From Methanocella_A sp964548585 (lineage in GTDB: Archaea > Halobacteriota > Methanocellia > Methanocellales > Methanocellaceae), in the NCBI GenBank assembly GCA_964548585.1, contig CAZJRS010000003.1:12695-76694 (forward strand): DNA of 64,000 nt, given 5' to 3'. Below the pieces are notes generated by a model. It saw nothing but the letters and a program-made list of their open reading frames with translations. It ran no database searches and had not been told where the DNA came from. Positions 61,854 through 64,000 of this stretch are shown here, piece by piece. A program made the translations under genes and the position numbers. How positions within the stretch are numbered: position 1 is the first letter of the stretch; every line of letters begins with the position of its first letter.

Positions 61854-63065
61854 TTAATCCGCCCTCAATGCTTCTATCGGATCAAGTTTCGAAGCCTGGC
61901 TGGCAGGGTATACTCCTGCTGCTGTCGTGAGAACCAGCCCGAACACTATGCCGATCAGCGCGTTTGTCACGGAGACGTTCATGCTCATGTTAATATAGCT
62001 GCCAACAGCCCACGCGGCGACCATCGTAAATATGACGCCGGCTAAGCCGCTGAACAAGCCCAGCAGTACGGCCTCTGTAAGGAAGATCATCCTCACGTCC
62101 GTGGTGGTTGCGCCCACCGCTTTCATCAGGCCGATCTCCTTGACTCTCTCCCTGACGGTCAGCATCATCACGTTGGCGATGCCGATGCCGCCTACGACCA
62201 GAGATATGGCACCTATTCCGGTCAGCGCGGTCTTAATTATGGAAAAGACCTGATCGATAGCATCCATGAACATCTTTTGCGTAAGTACTGAATAGGCTTC
62301 GTTCTTGTGTATGTACTTCAGGGCGTTTTCCACGTTGGCCGCTGTCTGATCTGCGCCTTCTACACTGTCAGCTCTGAGCGCAATGTACGTGAAGGTGTCC
62401 TGGTCTGTGATGCTCTTAATGCCCGCTCTCGTCATGTAAATGGCCGTATTGGGGTCGCCGGTGAGGATCGATCCGTTCCGTTCCTTCATGACGCCCACCA
62501 CCATGTAATCCTGCGATTTACCCGTATAGGGGTTAGAGAGCGTCATGTACGATCCTGGGGTTATCTTCCGGCCGAACGTGCCGTTCGCGACCTTGCTGCC
62601 TATCACAATGGCATTAGTATCCGACTGTGACAGATACCGGCCCTTATCCACCTGAGATACGTAGCTTCCCATGTACTGAGGCATGATGCCGCTGACAGCC
62701 AGCGTCCGGTTTTCATCCTTGAACCTGGCAAGGGCGCTCGTACTAATCTCCGGGTAGACTTCTTTGACGCCTGGCGTGCCTAGCAGTATATTGACATCTC
62801 TGTCAGTGAACTTAGCGGGAGCCTTCTGGACCGTCGAAGTCGGCGAGCCACCCTCCATGTTGATGCTCATCGGGAGCACCACCATGGTGTCAAGCTCCAG
62901 CGTTCCGAACTGAGATGTGACGCCGGTTTGCAGGGCATCGCCGAACGTGAGCATTGCCACTATGGCAAAAACGCCGATGATGATGCCCAGGCTGGAGAGC
63001 ATGGTCTTGAACTTGTTACTGGTAAAGTCTACGACCGCGTACTCCAGCACGTCAGATGCTTTCAC
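61854..63065 (-). CDS. MacB-type ABC exporter permease, copy B
   Basis: The 403-residue paralogue of copy A has the same segments (MLSSLGIIIGVFAIVAMLTFG; SLVVGGIGIANVMMLTVRERV; YPASQASKLDPIEALRAD). Its start overlaps the preceding COG1361-type gene by 4 bp, so the three genes form an operon. The two permeases differ mainly in the outside domain, which suggests a heteromeric exporter. Confidence 0.9.
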   Translation of the reverse strand: MKASDVLEYAVVDFTSNKFKTMLSSLGIIIGVFAIVAMLTFGDALQTGVTSQFGTLELDTMVVLPMSINMEGGSPTSTVQKAPAKFTDRDVNILLGTPGVKEVYPEISTSALARFKDENRTLAVSGIMPQYMGSYVSQVDKGRYLSQSDTNAIVIGSKVANGTFGRKITPGSYMTLSNPYTGKSQDYMVVGVMKERNGSILTGDPNTAIYMTRAGIKSITDQDTFTYIALRADSVEGADQTAANVENALKYIHKNEAYSVLTQKMFMDAIDQVFSIIKTALTGIGAISLVVGGIGIANVMMLTVRERVKEIGLMKAVGATTTDVRMIFLTEAVLLGLFSGLAGVIFTMVAAWAVGSYINMSMNVSVTNALIGIVFGLVLTTAAGVYPASQASKLDPIEALRAD

Positions 63066-64000
63066 TTCTTCGCCCTCTGGCTTCTCATGAACAGGTATAT
63101 GCCGCCGATCACAATCAGTACGAGAACAATCGCGACGATCAAGATGATCATGGTGTTGTCGTTGCCTGCGCCCGGAGCAGATGCTGCTGAGGCGTCAGTC
63201 TTAGCGTCCACTGCCACGACCATGGGGGCGGTCTGGTGCCAGTTGTCGCCGTTCTTATACTTGAGCACGAAGGACGGGGAACCGGTGTACGTTGCGTTCT
63301 TACTTGTCGTCTCGAATGTTACAGTGTACATCTCGTTGGCGCCGATGTTGCCAACTGTGTACTCTGCCCGGGGCTTGAAGCTGAATTCTGCTCCCTCGGG
63401 GACTACGCTGGCAGAGGTAATGCCGTTCGACCTGTAGTTGACCACGTCTATGATGATATTGCTCTTGGAAGTACCAAGCTTGGAAGGCGCGTCGTTGAGG
63501 ACCATCTTCGGCTGGGTGCTGTCGACGACGACGGGCACGACCTGGTTGACGAAGACATTATCATTGTCGGTCTTCACCTTGATTGGCAGGTAGTACTTGC
63601 CGTCTGCGGCAGTGCTGTCGACCTTGACGGTGAACTGTAAGGTCATGCTGTCACCCAGGCCAAGCGAGCCCACATCATTGTATGGGTTGTTGAGCACATG
63701 GACAGGCCCTTCAGATATCAGGTTCACGAACTTAATCGCCGCGGCACCCGAAGATCCTTCGCTCGAAGTGGTCTGATCAGATACCGTCTGGGTTATGCCC
63801 GGGGAGATCGACCCGTTATTGTAATACTGGTATTGCGAAGACGCTGTGTGAGTAGACGTGTTTCCGGCACCCACCGACTTTAGCGTGTTGGTGATCGTCA
63901 CCGGAACCGTGCCTGTGTCACCGGGCATCAGCGGGGCAGACGCGGTGGTCGCCGTCACGGATGCGACAGGTGCGACCGTACTTCCGGTCATTGCAAGCAC
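63062..64000 (-). CDS. COG1361-type surface protein, cut by right edge
   Basis: The frame is open to the edge, so its N terminus and signal peptide are missing; the apparent GTG at 64000 is not a supported start. The visible 312 residues are beta-sandwich domains (LMPGDTGTVPVTITNTLKSV; NGDNWHQTAPMVVAV) and a C-terminal helix (MIILIVAIVLVLIVIGGIYLF) with a basic tail. It is a paralogue of the protein at 28058-29083 and, like it, precedes ABC exporter genes. It is probably an extracytoplasmic partner of the MacB-type permeases. Confidence 0.85.
   Translation of the reverse strand: MLAMTGSTVAPVASVTATTASAPLMPGDTGTVPVTITNTLKSVGAGNTSTHTASSQYQYYNNGSISPGITQTVSDQTTSSEGSSGAAAIKFVNLISEGPVHVLNNPYNDVGSLGLGDSMTLQFTVKVDSTAADGKYYLPIKVKTDNDNVFVNQVVPVVVDSTQPKMVLNDAPSKLGTSKSNIIIDVVNYRSNGITSASVVPEGAEFSFKPRAEYTVGNIGANEMYTVTFETTSKNATYTGSPSFVLKYKNGDNWHQTAPMVVAVDAKTDASAASAPGAGNDNTMIILIVAIVLVLIVIGGIYLFMRSQRAKK

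Overview
The window reads as a methanogenic archaeon, most likely of the Methanocellales or a close relative (inference from gene content). Supporting genes are an F420-dependent NADP reductase, the proteasome-activating ATPase PAN, ABCE1, a DRG-family GTPase, an archaeal class I CCA-adding enzyme next to a LigT-type RNA phosphodiesterase, archaeal SecF/SecD, TrmB-type regulators and an intronless tRNA-His. Many genes start at, or within a few bases of, a point about 27 bp downstream of an archaeal TATA box, so leaderless transcripts look common.

Left end (1-8100): an accessory, defence-like island. A minus-strand operon of overlapping genes encodes a prokaryotic viperin (radical SAM), a small CARF-domain protein, a UPF1/DNA2-like SF1 helicase, and an unrecognised protein that runs off the left edge. 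Divergent from it is a CARF plus winged-helix regulator, and a near-perfect palindrome lies in the shared promoter region. A Schlafen-type AlbA_2/ATPase protein follows, ending beside a 12-bp tandem repeat. This combination is the most likely undescribed system in the window.

8100-25400: mostly housekeeping. It holds a CNNM/CorC protein, a PAS histidine kinase, a hydrolase, a phosphoesterase, a small nuclease-like protein, an HTH regulator, cca with thpR, a PolX-PHP protein whose polymerase aspartates are replaced, a large membrane ferredoxin with a DUF362 protein, a DedA protein and PAN.

25400-33600: an ABC-2 export locus controlled by a TrmB-type regulator. A cupin, a YdhR-like protein, a COG1361-type surface protein, an ABC ATPase and a permease form one operon. 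The regulator and a second ABC-2 permease lie upstream. Three perfect and one degenerate copies of the palindrome GTAGTTTT-N4-AAAACTAC mark the promoters. tRNA-His and a DRG GTPase follow.

33600-45100: two secreted carboxypeptidase-regulatory-like proteins flank a membrane protein that joins an outside beta-propeller to two cytoplasmic HTH domains. Next come two DUF2892 proteins flanking a 430-bp nested palindrome, then Mrp/NBP35, a MagIII-like glycosylase, NpdG, an EMC6-like protein and ABCE1.

45100-64000: a family of paralogous lipoproteins, exonuclease III, a GT-C membrane glycosyltransferase, an HTH protein, secF-secD, a CxxCxxCC protein, a three-gene zinc-ribbon cluster, a TPR protein, and two MacB-type permeases. 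A second COG1361-type protein is cut by the right edge. Intergenic DNA carries several families of inverted and direct repeats. I saw no CRISPR array, rRNA or insertion sequence.
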